Shown piece by piece: positions 37,321-48,969 of a stretch of DNA of 64,000 nt (its first letter is position 1; each line of letters starts with the position of its first letter). Below the pieces are notes generated by a model. It was given only the letters and a program-made list of their open reading frames with translations, was not told the origin of the DNA and did no database searches. The stretch is from Pseudomonas sp. S35 (GTDB lineage: Bacteria; Pseudomonadota; Gammaproteobacteria; Pseudomonadales; Pseudomonadaceae): assembly GCF_009866765.1 (NCBI RefSeq), contig NZ_CP019431.1, forward strand, positions 1,426,001 to 1,490,000, read 5' to 3'. Position numbers and translations under genes: made by a program.

Positions 37321-37358
37321 AAAAAAGCCCCGCCTCTTGTCCAGAGGCAGGGCTTTTT
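37321..37358 (-). terminator. Terminator after rimO
   Basis: Stem AAAGCCC(T)GCCTCT/AGAGGCGGGGCTTT, with one mismatch, precedes a T run on the minus strand. Confidence 0.85.
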
Positions 37359-37373
37359 CAAGTTTTTATCGCA

Positions 37374-38714
37374 TTAGTCGCGCTTTTCGGCCCACAGGTC
37401 GTACTCGTCGGCGTCGGTCACGGTGCACCACACCTTGTCGCCCGGCTTCAAACCGCTGGCATCGTCGATAAACACGTTGCCGTCGATTTCCGGCGCGTCG
37501 AAGAAGCAGCGGCCCACCGCGCCTTGCTCGTCGACTTCGTCGATCAGCACTTCGATTTCCTTGCCGATGCGCAGTTGCAGGCGCGCCGAGCTGATCGCCT
37601 GCTGGTGCGCCATAAAGCGCTCCCAACGGTCTTGCTTGACGTCGTCCGGCACCACGGCCAGGTCCAGCAGGTTGGCCGGAGCACCTTCCACCGGCGAGTA
37701 TTGGAAGCAGCCGACGCGGTCCAGTTGGGCCTCGGTCAGCCAGTCCAGCAGGTACTGGAAGTCTTCTTCGGTTTCGCCGGGGAAGCCGACGATGAAGGTG
37801 GAGCGGATGATCAGCTCCGGGCAGATCTCGCGCCAGTTCTTGATACGCGCCAGGGTCTTGTCTTCGAAGGCCGGGCGTTTCATCGCCTTGAGCACTTTCG
37901 GGCTGGCGTGCTGGAACGGGATGTCCAGGTACGGCAGGATCTTGCCGGCGGCCATCAACGGGATCAGCTCGTCGACGTGCGGGTACGGGTAAACGTAGTG
38001 CAGGCGCACCCACACGCCCAGGCTGCTGAGGGCTTCGCAGAGTTCGGTCATGCGGGTTTTCACCGGCGCGCCGTTCCAGAAACCGGTGCGGTACTTCACG
38101 TCGACGCCATAGGCGCTGGTGTCCTGGGAGATCACCAACAGCTCTTTCACACCGGACTTGACCAAGCGCTGGGCTTCGTCGAGCACGTCACCCACCGGGC
38201 GGCTGACCAGCTTGCCGCGCATCGACGGGATGATGCAGAAGCTGCAGCTGTGGTTGCAGCCTTCGGAAATCTTCAGGTACGCGTAGTGGCGCGGGGTCAG
38301 CTTGATGCCTTGTGGCGGCACCAGGTCGATCAGCGGGTTGTGATCCTGGCGCGGCGGCACCACTTGGTGCACGGCATTGACCACCTGCTCGTACTGCTGC
38401 GGGCCGGTCACGGCCAGCACGCTTGGGTGCACGTTGCGGATATTGCCTTCTTCCACGCCCATGCAGCCGGTCACGATGACCTTGCCGTTTTCCTTGATGG
38501 CTTCGCCGATCACTTCCAGGGATTCAGCCTTGGCCGAGTCGATGAAGCCGCAGGTATTGACCACCACCACGTCGGCGTCCTGGTAAGTCGACACAACGTC
38601 ATAGCCTTCCATACGCAGTTGCGTAAGGATGCGCTCGGAGTCGACCAGAGCCTTCGGGCAACCCAGGGAAACAAAGCCAACCTTGGGGTTGGCTTTTGCG
38701 ATGGTGGTGGACAT
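37374..38714 (-). CDS. rimO: Ribosomal protein S12 methylthiotransferase RimO
   Basis: This 446-residue radical-SAM enzyme adds a methylthio group to an Asp of S12. The N-terminal UPF0004 domain contains cluster cysteines ('[11 protein letters not shown]', 'NTCGF', 'VTGCMGVEE'). The radical SAM motif C-x3-C-x2-C is 'CNHSCSFC', and a TRAM domain closes the protein ('[11 protein letters not shown]'). ATG 38714 begins [15 protein letters not shown]; the open frame upstream to 38774 is unlike the family. Confidence 0.96.
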   Translation of the reverse strand: MSTTIAKANPKVGFVSLGCPKALVDSERILTQLRMEGYDVVSTYQDADVVVVNTCGFIDSAKAESLEVIGEAIKENGKVIVTGCMGVEEGNIRNVHPSVLAVTGPQQYEQVVNAVHQVVPPRQDHNPLIDLVPPQGIKLTPRHYAYLKISEGCNHSCSFCIIPSMRGKLVSRPVGDVLDEAQRLVKSGVKELLVISQDTSAYGVDVKYRTGFWNGAPVKTRMTELCEALSSLGVWVRLHYVYPYPHVDELIPLMAAGKILPYLDIPFQHASPKVLKAMKRPAFEDKTLARIKNWREICPELIIRSTFIVGFPGETEEDFQYLLDWLTEAQLDRVGCFQYSPVEGAPANLLDLAVVPDDVKQDRWERFMAHQQAISSARLQLRIGKEIEVLIDEVDEQGAVGRCFFDAPEIDGNVFIDDASGLKPGDKVWCTVTDADEYDLWAEKRD

Positions 38715-39003
38715 GTCTAACCTCGGTATTGAATGACGCCGCCAGTCGGGCACGACAGGGCGGCGGACGGGCACTTGGTGTGCCTCTGATCAAAAAGTGC
38801 GCAATTCTAGCGGCGGGCAATCCACTTGACCAGCTTTATGCAGGGAAATGCGACGAGCGCTGCGCTATGCTTCGCGCCGTTGCGCACGGGTAAAACCCCT
38901 GGGTCAACAAAACGTCTGTTACGAGAAGTAAAACAGCGCATGCTAGGGTCAACTTAGGCGCGCTGTTTATAAAAGACCTCAGGTCAAAGGGCAGGAGTGG
39001 TTG

Positions 39004-40905
39004 ATGGGTCACGCGAGTAGTCAGGCAGCAGGTGCCGAGCATTCAAACACCAAGCCGATTGGCATGCTGGTGGCGGCGGTCGGGGTGGTTTACGGCGATA
39101 TCGGGACCAGTCCGCTCTACACCCTCAAAGAGGTGTTTACCGGGGGCTATGGGGTTCAGGTCAACCATGACGGTGTGTTGGGGATCCTGGCGCTGATCTT
39201 CTGGTCGCTGATCTGGGTTGTTTCGATCAAGTACATGCTGTTCGTGCTGCGCGCCGATAACCAGGGCGAAGGCGGCATCATGGCGTTGACGGCGTTGGCA
39301 CGTCGGGCGGCAGGGGAACGCAAGAAGTTGCGCAGTTTCCTGGTGGTCTGTGGCTTGTGCGGTGCGGCGTTGTTCTACGGCGATAGCATGATCACCCCGG
39401 CCATTTCCGTGTTGTCGGCGGTTGAAGGCCTGGAACTGGCGTTCGACGGCCTGGAAAAATGGGTCGTGCCGATTGCGCTGGTGGTGCTGGTGGCGCTGTT
39501 CCTGATCCAGAAGCACGGCACCGACCGCATCGGCAAGCTGTTCGGCCCGGTGATGGTGACGTGGTTCCTGGTGTTGGGCGGTCTAGGCATCTACGGCATC
39601 GTCCAGCACCCTGAAGTGCTCAAGGCATTGAACCCGATGTGGGCCGTGCGTTTCTTCGAGGCTCATCCCGGCATTGGCGTGGCGATTCTGGGCGCAGTGG
39701 TGCTGGCACTGACCGGCGCTGAAGCGCTGTATGCCGACATGGGCCACTTTGGCCGCAAACCCATCGCCCGTGCCTGGTTCATCCTGGTGTTGCCGGCGTT
39801 GGTGCTCAACTATTTCGGCCAGGGCGCGATGCTGCTGGGTGATCCGGAAGCTGCACGCAACCCGTTCTACCTGCTGGCGCCGAGCTGGGCGCTGATTCCG
39901 TTGGTGGGGTTGTCCACACTGGCCACGGTGATCGCCTCACAAGCGGTAATTTCCGGCGCATTCTCCTTGACGCGCCAGGCGATCCAGCTGGGTTACATCC
40001 CGCGCATGCACATTCAACACACCTCCAGCGCCGAACAGGGCCAGATCTATATCGGCGCGGTGAACTGGTCGCTGATGGTCGGCGTAATCCTGCTGGTGCT
40101 GGGTTTCGAGTCCTCCAATGCGCTGGCCTCGGCCTACGGTGTGGCGGTGACGGGCACCATGCTGATGACCACCATCCTGGTCTCGGCGGTGATGTTGCTG
40201 CTGTGGAAATGGCCACCGGTGCTGGCCGTGCCGGTGTTGCTCTGCTGCCTGTTGGTGGACGGGCTGTACTTCGCGGCCAACGTGCCGAAGATTATCCAGG
40301 GCGGCGCCTTCCCGGTGATCGCGGGGATCGTGTTGTTCGTGTTGATGACCACCTGGAAGCGCGGCAAGCAATTGCTGGTGGAGCGTCTCGACGAGGGCGG
40401 CCTGCCGCTGCCGATCTTTATCAGCAGCATCCGTGTGCAGCCGCCTCATCGTGTGCAGGGCACGGCGGTGTTCCTGACCGCGCGGCCCGACGCCGTACCG
40501 CACGCGCTGTTGCACAACCTGCTGCATAACCAGGTGCTGCACGAGCAAGTGGTGCTGCTGACGGTGGTGTACGAAGACATCCCGCGCGTCCCGGCCTCAC
40601 GGCGTTTTGAGGTGGATTCCTACGGCGACGGGTTCTTTCGCGTGATCCTGCACTTCGGCTTCACCGACGAACCGGATGTGCCCGAGGCGCTGAAGTTGTG
40701 CCATTTGGATGATCTGGACTTCAGCCCGATGCGCACCACCTACTTCCTCAGCCGCGAGACGGTGATTGCCTCGAAAATCGAAGGCATGGCGCGCTGGCGT
40801 GAAGCCTTGTTCGCGTTCATGTTGAAGAACGCCAACGGCAACCTGCGCTTCTTCAAACTCCCGGTAAACCGGGTGATCGAGCTGGGCACCCAGGTCGAAA
40901 TGTAA
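39004..40905 (+). CDS. kup: Low-affinity potassium transporter Kup
   Basis: This 633-residue inner-membrane K+/H+ symporter has about 12 helices. The N-terminal motif '[19 protein letters not shown]' is diagnostic, followed by '[16 protein letters not shown]' and '[20 protein letters not shown]'. The C-terminal 170 residues are cytosolic. ATG 39004 with AGGAG upstream is preferred over the TTG before it. Confidence 0.96.
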   Translation: MGHASSQAAGAEHSNTKPIGMLVAAVGVVYGDIGTSPLYTLKEVFTGGYGVQVNHDGVLGILALIFWSLIWVVSIKYMLFVLRADNQGEGGIMALTALARRAAGERKKLRSFLVVCGLCGAALFYGDSMITPAISVLSAVEGLELAFDGLEKWVVPIALVVLVALFLIQKHGTDRIGKLFGPVMVTWFLVLGGLGIYGIVQHPEVLKALNPMWAVRFFEAHPGIGVAILGAVVLALTGAEALYADMGHFGRKPIARAWFILVLPALVLNYFGQGAMLLGDPEAARNPFYLLAPSWALIPLVGLSTLATVIASQAVISGAFSLTRQAIQLGYIPRMHIQHTSSAEQGQIYIGAVNWSLMVGVILLVLGFESSNALASAYGVAVTGTMLMTTILVSAVMLLLWKWPPVLAVPVLLCCLLVDGLYFAANVPKIIQGGAFPVIAGIVLFVLMTTWKRGKQLLVERLDEGGLPLPIFISSIRVQPPHRVQGTAVFLTARPDAVPHALLHNLLHNQVLHEQVVLLTVVYEDIPRVPASRRFEVDSYGDGFFRVILHFGFTDEPDVPEALKLCHLDDLDFSPMRTTYFLSRETVIASKIEGMARWREALFAFMLKNANGNLRFFKLPVNRVIELGTQVEM

Positions 40906-40997
40906 GACTGTGCTGCACGGGGGCCGGCAATCGGCTCCCGCTTTGCTTCTGAACCCTGTGCGATCCAGCGTTGTCGACTAGGCTCTAAGCACTGTTG

Positions 40998-41096
40998 TGT
41001 AGGAGCGAGCTTGCTCGCGAAAAACGTCAACGATCACCTGTTTATCCTGGATGAACGCGGTGCCTTTGGATTGTTCGCGGGCAAGCCCGCTCCTAC
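40998..41096. repeat. REP doublet (GTAGGAGCG type)
   Basis: Inverted arms TGTAGGAGCGAGCTTGCTCG (from 40998) and CGCGGGCAAGCCCGCTCCTA (to about 41094) are separated by a spacer of about 50 bases. It differs from the GTGGGAG family found elsewhere in the window. Confidence 0.82.
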
Positions 41097-41129
41097 AAGA
41101 GTGCCCACGGAACTTAGAAGAGGTGCGCC

Positions 41130-42236
41130 ATGAGTCAGCTGCTCGAACCCTATACCCTGCGCCAATTGACCCTCCTGAACCGCATTGCCGTCTCGCCGAT
41201 GTGCCAATACTCCAGTGACGATGGCTTGGCCAATGACTGGCACCTGGTGCACCTCGGCAGCCGTGCCGTCGGCGGCGCCGGGTTGATTTTCACCGAGGCC
41301 ACCGCCGTGACGGCCGATGGGCGTATCACGGCCCAGGACCTGGGCCTGTGGAACGACCAACAGATCGAACCGCTGCAGCGCATCACCCGCTTTATCGCCG
41401 CCCAAGGCGCGGTCGCCGGTATCCAGTTGGCCCACGCCGGGCGCAAAGCCAGTACCCACCGGCCGTGGATCGGCAAACATGGTAGCGTCAAGCCCGAAGA
41501 CGGCGGTTGGGTGCCGGTGGGGCCATCGCCGATTGCCTTCGACCCTCAGCACACTCAGCCCCGGCAACTGGACGACGGGCAGATCCAGCAAGTGATCGCC
41601 GACTTTGTCGCCGCCGCCAAACGCGCGCTGACTGCTGGGTTCGAGGTGGTGGAAATCCACGCGGCTCACGGCTATCTGTTGCACCAATTCCTGTCGCCCA
41701 TCAGCAACCAACGGCAGGACCAGTACGGCGGTTCCTTCGAGAATCGTATCCGCCTGGTGCTGCAAGTGACTCAGGCGGTGCGCGAAGCCTGGCCCCAGGA
41801 GTTGCCGTTGTTCGTACGGGTGTCGGCCACCGACTGGGTGGAAGACGGCTGGAACCCCGATGAAACCGTCGAGCTGGCGCGCCGCCTTAAAGAGCTGGGT
41901 GTGGACCTGATTGACGTGTCCTCTGGCGGCACCGCCGCCAATGCCGAGATTCCCACCGGCCCCGGCTACCAGACGCGCTTTGCCGAGCGTGTGCGCAAAG
42001 AGTCGGGCATCGCCACCGGCACCGTCGGCATGATCACCGAGCCGGCCCAGGCCGAGCACATCCTGCGCACTTGTCAGGCCGATATCATCTTCCTGGCCCG
42101 TGAACTGCTGCGCGATCCTTACTGGCCGTTGCACGCCGACGATGACCTGGGCGGGCGCAAGGCGATCTGGCCGGCGCAGTACCAGCGGGCGACCCATCGG
42201 GACCAGCCGATTCATGAGTCTGACTTGAGGGATTGA
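41130..42236 (+). CDS. Old yellow enzyme family NADH:flavin oxidoreductase (XenA/YqjM type)
   Basis: This 368-residue FMN-binding TIM-barrel ene-reductase has the thermophilic-like/YqjM-class cysteine in 'SPMCQYS' near residue 25 and a substrate-binding pair in 'EIHAAHGYLLHQFLSP'. The FMN phosphate loop is near 'ATGTVGMITEPAQAE' and 'DIIFLARELLRDP'. It resembles xenobiotic reductase A of P. putida, which reduces enones and nitro compounds, but the physiological substrate is unknown. A terminator follows the gene. Confidence 0.9.
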   Translation: MSQLLEPYTLRQLTLLNRIAVSPMCQYSSDDGLANDWHLVHLGSRAVGGAGLIFTEATAVTADGRITAQDLGLWNDQQIEPLQRITRFIAAQGAVAGIQLAHAGRKASTHRPWIGKHGSVKPEDGGWVPVGPSPIAFDPQHTQPRQLDDGQIQQVIADFVAAAKRALTAGFEVVEIHAAHGYLLHQFLSPISNQRQDQYGGSFENRIRLVLQVTQAVREAWPQELPLFVRVSATDWVEDGWNPDETVELARRLKELGVDLIDVSSGGTAANAEIPTGPGYQTRFAERVRKESGIATGTVGMITEPAQAEHILRTCQADIIFLARELLRDPYWPLHADDDLGGRKAIWPAQYQRATHRDQPIHESDLRD

Positions 42237-42255
42237 CCCTTCACCGGCGCTATCG

Positions 42256-42285
42256 AAACCCACCCTTGGCCGGTGGGTTTTTTTT
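42256..42285 (+). terminator. Terminator after the old yellow enzyme gene
   Basis: The nine-base stem AAACCCACC/GGTGGGTTT is followed by T8. Confidence 0.92.
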
Positions 42286-42507
42286 GCTTGCTGCTGTGGG
42301 ATGGCACTGTAGGTATTTGTTACCGAAGTAATTTTTTAAGTGAATACTCTAAAAAAATCCCACACGTAACGAGATTGTTTCTACGCTTAGGTTAGGACCG
42401 GTTTCTGGCCCAGGGAGTCAGTCTGTTTGTCCACGGGGGCATTGCGCTTCCCTGGAAGTGGTTAGTGGGCGCCGGGAGTATTTGATTGATATCAGGAGAA
42501 GCAGTCC

Positions 42508-42693
42508 ATGGCCAAGTCCGATGGCGTAGCAGGTTGGGTGGCGTCTTTTTTGGCCCGCAGGGTGTCCACGCGTGGCCGCCGGTTGAGTTTGGATGAGGTC
42601 GAATTGCTGGCGCAGTATCGCGCTCTGAACGAGAGCGATCAGGTGGCAATGCGTTATCTGATTGGGGCGATGAAGAGCGTATCGCGGTTTTAG
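42508..42693 (+). CDS. Small hypothetical protein, 61 residues
   Basis: The ATG at 42508 has AGGAG about 12 bases upstream, and the frame gives a basic helical protein: MAKSDGVAGWVASFLARRV, then 'GRRLSLDEVELLAQYRALNESDQVAMRYLIGAM'. There is no signal peptide or cysteine. The second half looks like a compact helical unit (LDEVELLAQYRAL, DQVAMRYLIGAM) of the kind seen in small regulatory proteins. I do not recognise it. Codon use fits the genome, so I take it as real. Confidence 0.65.
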   Translation: MAKSDGVAGWVASFLARRVSTRGRRLSLDEVELLAQYRALNESDQVAMRYLIGAMKSVSRF

Positions 42694-42710
42694 CGCCGAC
42701 GTAGAACTCG

Positions 42711-42736
42711 TGTGGGAGGGAGCCAGCCCCTCCCAC
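42711..42736. repeat. REP palindrome, single
   Basis: Arms TGTGGGAGG and CCTCCCACA (42711-42736) flank a short GAGCCAGC centre, between the small gene and opgD. Confidence 0.75.
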
Positions 42737-42744
42737 ATTGGCTA

Positions 42745-44370
42745 TCAGGTGTACTTACGCTGGTCCGGTGCCGGCGGGAAATACTGATACAACCAGGTTT
42801 CACTCAGTGTGCGGTCCTGGGTGCGGATAAACAGGCGCAGTTCCACTGGCTCCACGCTGTCGCTGGTCGGGTACCAGTCGAACAGGATGCGGTAGCCCTT
42901 GATGTTGTCGAGCACCAGCACGCTGAAGTCTTTCACTTCACCGTGGGAGCACGTCACCACCGGCTCGATCCCAGTGCCTGGCGGTAGGCGGTCCAGGCCA
43001 CCGCCTTTGAAGTCCACGGCAAAACGCCGTGCCCACACGTTCGGGTAGTGCTCGCCCGGCGCCCAGCCTTCGGTAAAACCACCCATGCCGGAACGGGTCG
43101 CGTCGACCTGGGCCAACGGTGTGCTCACTGGCGGCAAGGCGCTCCAGTACAGCTTGTAGCCATAGTTGAGCGACTCACCCGCAGCCACCGGCTTTTTCGG
43201 GGTCCAGAAGGCCACGATATTGTCCAGGGTCTCGCCGGTGGTAGGGATTTCCAGCAGGTCGATCGAGCCTTCACCCCACGCCGTGGTTGGTTCGACCCAC
43301 AGGCTTGGGCGCTTGCTGTACCAGTCCACCGTGTCCTGATAGCTGGCGAACTCATGGTCGGTCTGCACCAGGCCAAAGCCTTTCGGGTCTTTGTCGGCGA
43401 ACGCGTTGAATTGCAGCTTGGCCGGGTTGTTCAGCGGGCGGCAGACCCACTCGCCATTGCCGCGCCACATCGCCAAGCGGTCCGAGTCGTGGATTTGCGG
43501 GTGGATGGTGTCGCACATCCGCCGTTCATGGGTGCCGCAGCTGAACATGCTGGTCATCGGCGCGATGCCCAGTTGCTCGATGGCGGTACGCGCATTGATG
43601 TGGGCGTCGATCGCCATCACCACCTGATTGGCCTGGCAGTCGATGTCGAAGCGGTAGGCACCGGTGGCGCTCGGCGAGTCGAGCAGGGCGTAGACCACAA
43701 AACGGGTGGCGTTCTTGTCCGGGGTTTCGAACCAGAACTGCGTGAAGTCGGGGAACTCCTCGCGTTTTTTCGCGTAGGTGTCGATGGCCAGGCCACGGGC
43801 CGACAGGCCATATTGGCCGGTGGAATCCACCGCACGGAAGTAACTGGCGCCGAGAAACGACAGCACGTCATGGCGGTTCAGTTCCGGCGCCTTGAACAGC
43901 TTGAAGCCGGAGAAGCCCAAGTCGCCGGTCAACTGCTGGGTGTCGACACTGGTTTTTTCGTAGTTGAACAGGGAAGGGCGGAAGTGCACTTCGCGGGCTT
44001 CACGGGTTTTCGGATCAACACTGTGCATGCGCACCGGCGTCTTGAAACCCATGCCGACGTGGAAAAACTGCACGTCCAACTGGCCGTTCAATTCCTTCCA
44101 TAGCGAATGCTTGCCGTCGTAGCCGATGGCGTTGAAATTCTGCGGGGTCATGGTTGCCAGTGTCGGTGGCAGCACTTGTTTGGTGTCTTTATACGCGGTC
44201 CCGGCGAGCTGCTTGGCCTGGGCCTTCAGTGCGTCGAAGTCGAACGCCACGGCCTTGCCGTCGGCGGCACGGTTCCCGGCCCAGGCTTGCGCGGCCAGCA
44301 GGCCGCTGGCCGACAAACCGGTGTAAGCCGCAATGGCCATGGACGCTTTGAGCAAATTCCTGCGGTGCAT
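42745..44370 (-). CDS. opgD: Glucan biosynthesis protein D (periplasmic)
   Basis: This 541-residue protein involved in osmoregulated periplasmic glucan synthesis, an OpgG paralogue, is thought to shape the glucan backbone. A Tat signal is clear: RRNLLK followed by a hydrophobic stretch and ending 'LLAAQAWA'. The mature protein begins with the OpgD beta-sandwich ('[15 protein letters not shown]') and ends in an Ig-like domain. No opgH or opgG gene is adjacent. Monocistronic; REP elements flank it on both sides. Confidence 0.93.
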   Translation of the reverse strand: MHRRNLLKASMAIAAYTGLSASGLLAAQAWAGNRAADGKAVAFDFDALKAQAKQLAGTAYKDTKQVLPPTLATMTPQNFNAIGYDGKHSLWKELNGQLDVQFFHVGMGFKTPVRMHSVDPKTREAREVHFRPSLFNYEKTSVDTQQLTGDLGFSGFKLFKAPELNRHDVLSFLGASYFRAVDSTGQYGLSARGLAIDTYAKKREEFPDFTQFWFETPDKNATRFVVYALLDSPSATGAYRFDIDCQANQVVMAIDAHINARTAIEQLGIAPMTSMFSCGTHERRMCDTIHPQIHDSDRLAMWRGNGEWVCRPLNNPAKLQFNAFADKDPKGFGLVQTDHEFASYQDTVDWYSKRPSLWVEPTTAWGEGSIDLLEIPTTGETLDNIVAFWTPKKPVAAGESLNYGYKLYWSALPPVSTPLAQVDATRSGMGGFTEGWAPGEHYPNVWARRFAVDFKGGGLDRLPPGTGIEPVVTCSHGEVKDFSVLVLDNIKGYRILFDWYPTSDSVEPVELRLFIRTQDRTLSETWLYQYFPPAPDQRKYT

Positions 44371-44602
44371 AGAGACAACCTGTCGTGAGCAAATCCCGCG
44401 CCGTTCCTGGCACGTAGCGGATCAGAAATTACGGTTCGGACATGCCTTCGGCCAAACACAACGGACATTAAACAGACGCCGGATAGCTTAAGCGGTTCGA
44501 TGACGTAGGAAAATTGATTGATGGCTGTGTGATGGCGTTGCATGTGCGACAAGACATTTCCGACTATCCGTCTGGGCGCAGCACTCAAACATCATGAAGA
44601 TC

Positions 44603-44636
44603 AAATGTGGGAGCGAGCAAGCCCGCTCCCACATTT
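44603..44636. repeat. REP palindrome, single
   Basis: Arms AAATGTGGGAGCG and CGCTCCCACATTT surround a GCAAGC-type centre. It lies between the polyamine operon end and opgD. Confidence 0.85.
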
Positions 44637-44646
44637 AGACTGTATT

Positions 44647-46509
44647 TCAGGCGACTTCCCCGACGGCCCTGAACGCCTCATCAATCGCCGCGTGCGCATA
44701 GGCACTCCACGCCGCATCCGAGTTGGCAATGCTCACATGCCCCAGCGGTTTTTTCGCCAGGGTCATCCACGCTTCGCTTTCATCGGCGTCATCGAACAGG
44801 CTGTTGGAGAAGCTCGCATAACCATGTGACCAGCGGTTGACAGTGATCGCCAGAATGTCGCGTTCATGATTGAACCCACCCGGGCCCAGCATGCGTTGTA
44901 ACTGGTCACGCAATTGCGCCTCAAGCTGTTCAAAGGTCTGCCCATACAACTTGCCGCGCCCGGCCCGTGCCTGGTCGCGGGCGTTCATGCCGCTGTTGGG
45001 GCTGGTGGGCACATAGACCATGTGCAAGCCAATCGGCTGCGTCGGGTCGCGCGGGTGTTCGTAGCCGCCCATGCTCACCGGGTAGTCCAGCTTGATGCGG
45101 CTGTAGGGCTGGGTCGCGGCGTAAATCTCGTGCACCCCCAGTGTCTGGAATGACTGCCAATTGCGGATCACCACCTTGGTGTACACCAACGGGTATTTCA
45201 CGTTCTGGCTCAACGCATGGGCCTGGGGCGCTGGCAGATCCTTGAGCAGGTACGGAATCATCATGTTGTAGCAGGCCAGGATGCAGCGGTTGCCGCGCAC
45301 CTGTGCGAGTTGGCCCCCGCGGCTGTAGCCGATATGCACGCCATCACCGACATTGCGCACGCTTACCGCCGTACTGTTCAGGCGCAGTCGCACGGCTGCC
45401 TTGGGTTGGTCGAGCCTGGCGTAATCGAACGCGGCCAGCACGATATCGTCCATGGTGTGCCCCGGCGCCACGCCTGGGATCAGGCTGCGCACCAGCAACC
45501 GCGCCACCGAGGCATTGCCATCCGGGAAGTGGTAGATGTAGGGCTCTTCCATTTCCGCTGCGGCTTCTTCGCTGATCGGCGCCAGGTTCATCCCCGAAAA
45601 ACCTGGGAAACCCACGCTGTAGGCATCGGCTGCCGCCACGGCATCGATGCTCAGCGCCATGAAGTCATTGGTGCGGCTCTGGAAATACTTCACCGCGCCT
45701 TCTGATAAGCCTACGTCCTTGAGTAGGAAATCACGGTAGCTGGTGGCCGCCAGGTAGTCGGCTTTTTGCTCGGCGGTTTTACCCGGCAGGTAGTCCCTGG
45801 GTGCGGTGTGCAGGGCGATCAAGGCTTGGCGGTCGGCTGCCGGCAACGGGAAGTCGTTGATGAAGTCTGCCAGGCTGCGCGCATTCAGTTGGTCTGGCGC
45901 GATATCGTCGGCCACCATCGGCGTCGGGTCGCCCGTCACCAGTTTGTCTTCGCCGAAGTTTTCCTTGTCGAAAAACACCCCGCGTGACAGACCCAGGCCT
46001 GGATAGAACTGGCGGTCAAACGCGGTTTCGAAGCGCTTGATCGTGACCCCGAGCTTCTTCAACAGCCCGTTCACTTCTTTGCTGTACAGATGGTTCGGCG
46101 ATTGCAACGCCTCGCTGCCGCCGTAACCGATGATCGTGCGGCCACCGGCCTGGAATTCATTGCGCTTGGCGTGGCCGCCGAAGTCGTCGTGGTTTTCCAG
46201 GATCAGGATCTTCGCCTTCGGGTGCTGCTCCCGGTAAAACCAGGCCGCCGACAAACCACTCAAGCCGCCGCCGACCACTACCAGGTCGTACTCTTCGGTG
46301 ATCGGCAGTTTTTCGGTGTCGAACACCTTCTTTTCCCAGCCCATCTGGTGCGCCACTTCGAACGAGCCGACATGGCTGCCGCGCAGGCCGGTGAGGGCTG
46401 GAGGGTAGTAACGTCCATCGGGTGCGGCCTGGAGCAGTTGCAGCGGGGTCATGCCAGCGGCAACGGTGATGGCGACGCCGTTGAGGAAGTCGCGGCGGGT
46501 GATGTCCAT
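44647..46509 (-). CDS. spdH: Probable spermidine dehydrogenase (Tat-exported FAD oxidoreductase)
   Basis: This 620-residue flavoprotein begins with a Tat motif (TRRDFLNG) and a hydrophobic segment, so it is exported folded to the periplasm. The FAD dinucleotide fold starts near residue 58 ('VVVGGGLSGLSAAWFYRE'), and an amine-oxidase-like C-terminal half follows. Length and Tat signal agree with P. aeruginosa SpdH, which splits spermidine into 1,3-diaminopropane and 4-aminobutyraldehyde. Adjacent genes for aldehyde oxidation and polyamine uptake support this. Direct similarity to SpdH is from memory, so the substrate is inferred. ATG 46509 is chosen over an open frame to 46551. Confidence 0.65.
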   Translation of the reverse strand: MDITRRDFLNGVAITVAAGMTPLQLLQAAPDGRYYPPALTGLRGSHVGSFEVAHQMGWEKKVFDTEKLPITEEYDLVVVGGGLSGLSAAWFYREQHPKAKILILENHDDFGGHAKRNEFQAGGRTIIGYGGSEALQSPNHLYSKEVNGLLKKLGVTIKRFETAFDRQFYPGLGLSRGVFFDKENFGEDKLVTGDPTPMVADDIAPDQLNARSLADFINDFPLPAADRQALIALHTAPRDYLPGKTAEQKADYLAATSYRDFLLKDVGLSEGAVKYFQSRTNDFMALSIDAVAAADAYSVGFPGFSGMNLAPISEEAAAEMEEPYIYHFPDGNASVARLLVRSLIPGVAPGHTMDDIVLAAFDYARLDQPKAAVRLRLNSTAVSVRNVGDGVHIGYSRGGQLAQVRGNRCILACYNMMIPYLLKDLPAPQAHALSQNVKYPLVYTKVVIRNWQSFQTLGVHEIYAATQPYSRIKLDYPVSMGGYEHPRDPTQPIGLHMVYVPTSPNSGMNARDQARAGRGKLYGQTFEQLEAQLRDQLQRMLGPGGFNHERDILAITVNRWSHGYASFSNSLFDDADESEAWMTLAKKPLGHVSIANSDAAWSAYAHAAIDEAFRAVGEVA

Positions 46510-46575
46510 GAGGGAACCTGAGATTTTATTGTGGTAGGACCCAGCACCCAAGGCAGGTGCCGGGGAAACGCTCGA

Positions 46576-48000
46576 TCAGTGTTTGAACATCACATGGCGA
46601 ACCGTGGTGTAGTCCTCCAGCCCATACATGGACATGTCCTTGCCGTACCCCGACAGTTTCTGACCGCCGTGGGGCATTTCGCTTACGAGCATGAAGTGGG
46701 TGTTCACCCACGTGCAGCCATACTGCAACCGTGCGGCCAAACGATGGGCGCGGCCCACATCGGCGGTCCATACGGACGACGCCAAGCCATAGTCCGAATC
46801 ATTGGCCCAGCCCAACACCTGTGCTTCGTCGGTGAACTTGGTCACCGACACTACCGGCCCGAACACCTCGCGGCGCACGATCTCATCGTCCTGCTGCGCA
46901 TCGGCTAATACCGTCGGTTCAAAGAAGAACCCGTTGCCTTCCACCGCCTTGCCACCCGTCACCAGGCGGATATGCGGTTGCGCCACGGCCCGTTCGACAA
47001 ACCCGGCCACGCGGTCGCGGTGTTGCGCGGTGATCAGCGGGCCCAGCTCGGTGGCCGGGTCATCCTGTAAACCGTACTTGATGCTCGCCACCGCGGCGCC
47101 GAGTTTCTCGACAAAGGCATCGTAGATATCCGCCTGGGCGTAGATGCGGCACGCGGCGGTGCAGTCCTGGCCTGCGTTGTAGAAACCGAAGGTGCGAATG
47201 CCTTCCACGGCGGCGTCGATATCCGCGTCGTTGAAGATGATCACCGGGGCCTTGCCGCCCAACTCCATGTGCATGCGCTTTACGCTGTCGGCCGTGCTGG
47301 AAATGATATTTGCGCCAGTGGCGATGGAGCCGGTCAGCGACACCATGCGCACTTTCGGGTGGTTCACCAGCGGGCTGCCGACGGTAGGCCCACGGCCGAA
47401 CACCAGGTTGAGGACGCCGGCCGGGAAAATCTGCGACGCCAGTTCGACCATGCGCAGCGCGGTCAGCGGGGTTTGTTCCGACGGCTTGAGGACCACGGTA
47501 TTACCGGCGGCCAGGGCTGGGGCGATTTTCCAGGCGACCATCATCAGCGGGTAGTTCCACGGCGCGATGGAGGCGATCACGCCCACCGGGTCGCGGCGGA
47601 TCATCGAGGTGTGGCCGGGCAGGTATTCGCCGCCGGCCGAGCCGCTCATGCAGCGGCTGGCGCCGGCGAAGAAGCGGAACACATCGGCAATCGCCGGGAT
47701 CTCATCGTTCAGCGCGGCGCTGTAGGGTTTGCCGCAGTTGTCCGACTCCAGCTTGGCCAGCTCCTCGCCATGGGCTTCGATCGCGTCTGCCAGTTTCAGC
47801 AGCAGCAGCGAGCGATCCTTGGGCGGGGTTTGCGACCAGCTTTCAAAAGCGGCATCGGCAGCACGCACGGCCGCGTCGACCTGGGCTTCGCTGGCTTCGT
47901 TGATTTCCACCAGTACCCGGCCCAACGCCGGGTTGAAGATGGCTTGGGCCGGGCCTTCGCCTTCGACCAGTTGGCCGTTGATCAGTAATTTGGTTTGCAT
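46576..48000 (-). CDS. patD: Gamma-aminobutyraldehyde dehydrogenase (PatD/YdcW type)
   Basis: This 474-residue NAD-dependent enzyme of the aldehyde dehydrogenase superfamily oxidises 4-aminobutyraldehyde to GABA. Catalytic Glu is in 'MELGGKAP', catalytic Cys in 'NAGQDCTA', and the nucleotide-binding loop is 'LTGSIATGA'. The length equals E. coli YdcW. It lies between probable spdH and the permease genes. A paralogue lies at 52285-53772. Confidence 0.88.
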   Translation of the reverse strand: MQTKLLINGQLVEGEGPAQAIFNPALGRVLVEINEASEAQVDAAVRAADAAFESWSQTPPKDRSLLLLKLADAIEAHGEELAKLESDNCGKPYSAALNDEIPAIADVFRFFAGASRCMSGSAGGEYLPGHTSMIRRDPVGVIASIAPWNYPLMMVAWKIAPALAAGNTVVLKPSEQTPLTALRMVELASQIFPAGVLNLVFGRGPTVGSPLVNHPKVRMVSLTGSIATGANIISSTADSVKRMHMELGGKAPVIIFNDADIDAAVEGIRTFGFYNAGQDCTAACRIYAQADIYDAFVEKLGAAVASIKYGLQDDPATELGPLITAQHRDRVAGFVERAVAQPHIRLVTGGKAVEGNGFFFEPTVLADAQQDDEIVRREVFGPVVSVTKFTDEAQVLGWANDSDYGLASSVWTADVGRAHRLAARLQYGCTWVNTHFMLVSEMPHGGQKLSGYGKDMSMYGLEDYTTVRHVMFKH

Positions 48001-48050
48001 GGTTCAGCTCTCCACAAAACGACGGTTGCTGCCTGAGGAAACCCGATTCA

Positions 48051-48126
48051 AATGTGGGAGCTGGCTTGCCTGCGACAGCGGTGCTTCAGTCGATACTGCT
48101 ATCGCAGGCAAGCCAGCTCCCACATT
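48051..48126. repeat. REP doublet, near-perfect inverted pair
   Basis: Arms of 25 bases, starting AATGTGGGAGCTGGCTTGCC and ending in the inverse TCGCAGG...CACATT, are separated by 26 bases. It lies inside the polyamine operon, between patD and the permease gene. Confidence 0.92.
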
Positions 48127-48159
48127 GACCGTGTTTCAACAGTGGCTATGTGTTGTTAG

Positions 48160-48969
48160 TTATTTACCGCCACTCCCCGCCACGCTTTCACCGCCGCGCG
48201 TCAGGTAATAGGCGCCGAGAATCGGGAACATCGTTACCAACATCACCAGCATCGCCACCACGTTGGTCACCGGCACATCCCGTGGGCGGCTCAATTGGTT
48301 GAGCAACCACAGCGGCAACGTGCGCTCGTGGCCCGCCGTGAAGGTGGTGACGATGATTTCGTCGAATGACAACGCAAAGGCGAGCATGCCGCCGGCCAGC
48401 AGGGCCGAGCCCAGGTTGGGCATGATGATGTAGCGGAAGGTCTGCCAGCCGTCGGCGCCCAGGTCCATCGAGGCTTCGATCAGGCTGTGGGAGGTGCGGC
48501 GCAAACGGGCGATGACGTTGTTGTAGACGATCACCACGCAGAAGGTCGCGTGGCCGACGATGATGGTGAACATCCCGGGCTCGATGCCCAATGTCTTGAA
48601 CGTCGCCAGCAGCGCAATACCGGTGATGATCCCCGGCAGCGCGATCGGCAGGATCAGCATCAGCGACACGCCTTGCTTGCCGAAGAACTCCCGGCGATAC
48701 AGCGCCGCCGAGGCCAGTGTGCCGAGTACCATCGCGATCAGGGTGGCGATGGCGGCGATCTGCAGCGACAGCTTGATCGACTCCAGCACGTCCGGCCGGG
48801 CGAAGGCCACGCTGAACCACTTCAACGTAAAGCCCTGGGGCGGAAAGCTGAACGCGGCTTCTTCGGTGTTGAAGGCGTAGAGGAAGATGATCAGGATCGG
48901 GAAATGGAGAAACACCAATCCACCCCAGGCGGCGATCTTCAAACTCAAGCTGGATTTGTCAGAGTGCAT
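48160..48969 (-). CDS. ydcV: Polyamine-type ABC transporter permease (YdcV/PotC-like)
   Basis: This 269-residue inner-membrane permease with six helices has the EAA loop '[22 protein letters not shown]', which docks the ATPase. It is the fourth importer gene of the operon and overlaps the preceding permease by 11 bases. The product probably forms a heterodimer with the YdcU-like subunit. Confidence 0.88.
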   Translation of the reverse strand: MHSDKSSLSLKIAAWGGLVFLHFPILIIFLYAFNTEEAAFSFPPQGFTLKWFSVAFARPDVLESIKLSLQIAAIATLIAMVLGTLASAALYRREFFGKQGVSLMLILPIALPGIITGIALLATFKTLGIEPGMFTIIVGHATFCVVIVYNNVIARLRRTSHSLIEASMDLGADGWQTFRYIIMPNLGSALLAGGMLAFALSFDEIIVTTFTAGHERTLPLWLLNQLSRPRDVPVTNVVAMLVMLVTMFPILGAYYLTRGGESVAGSGGK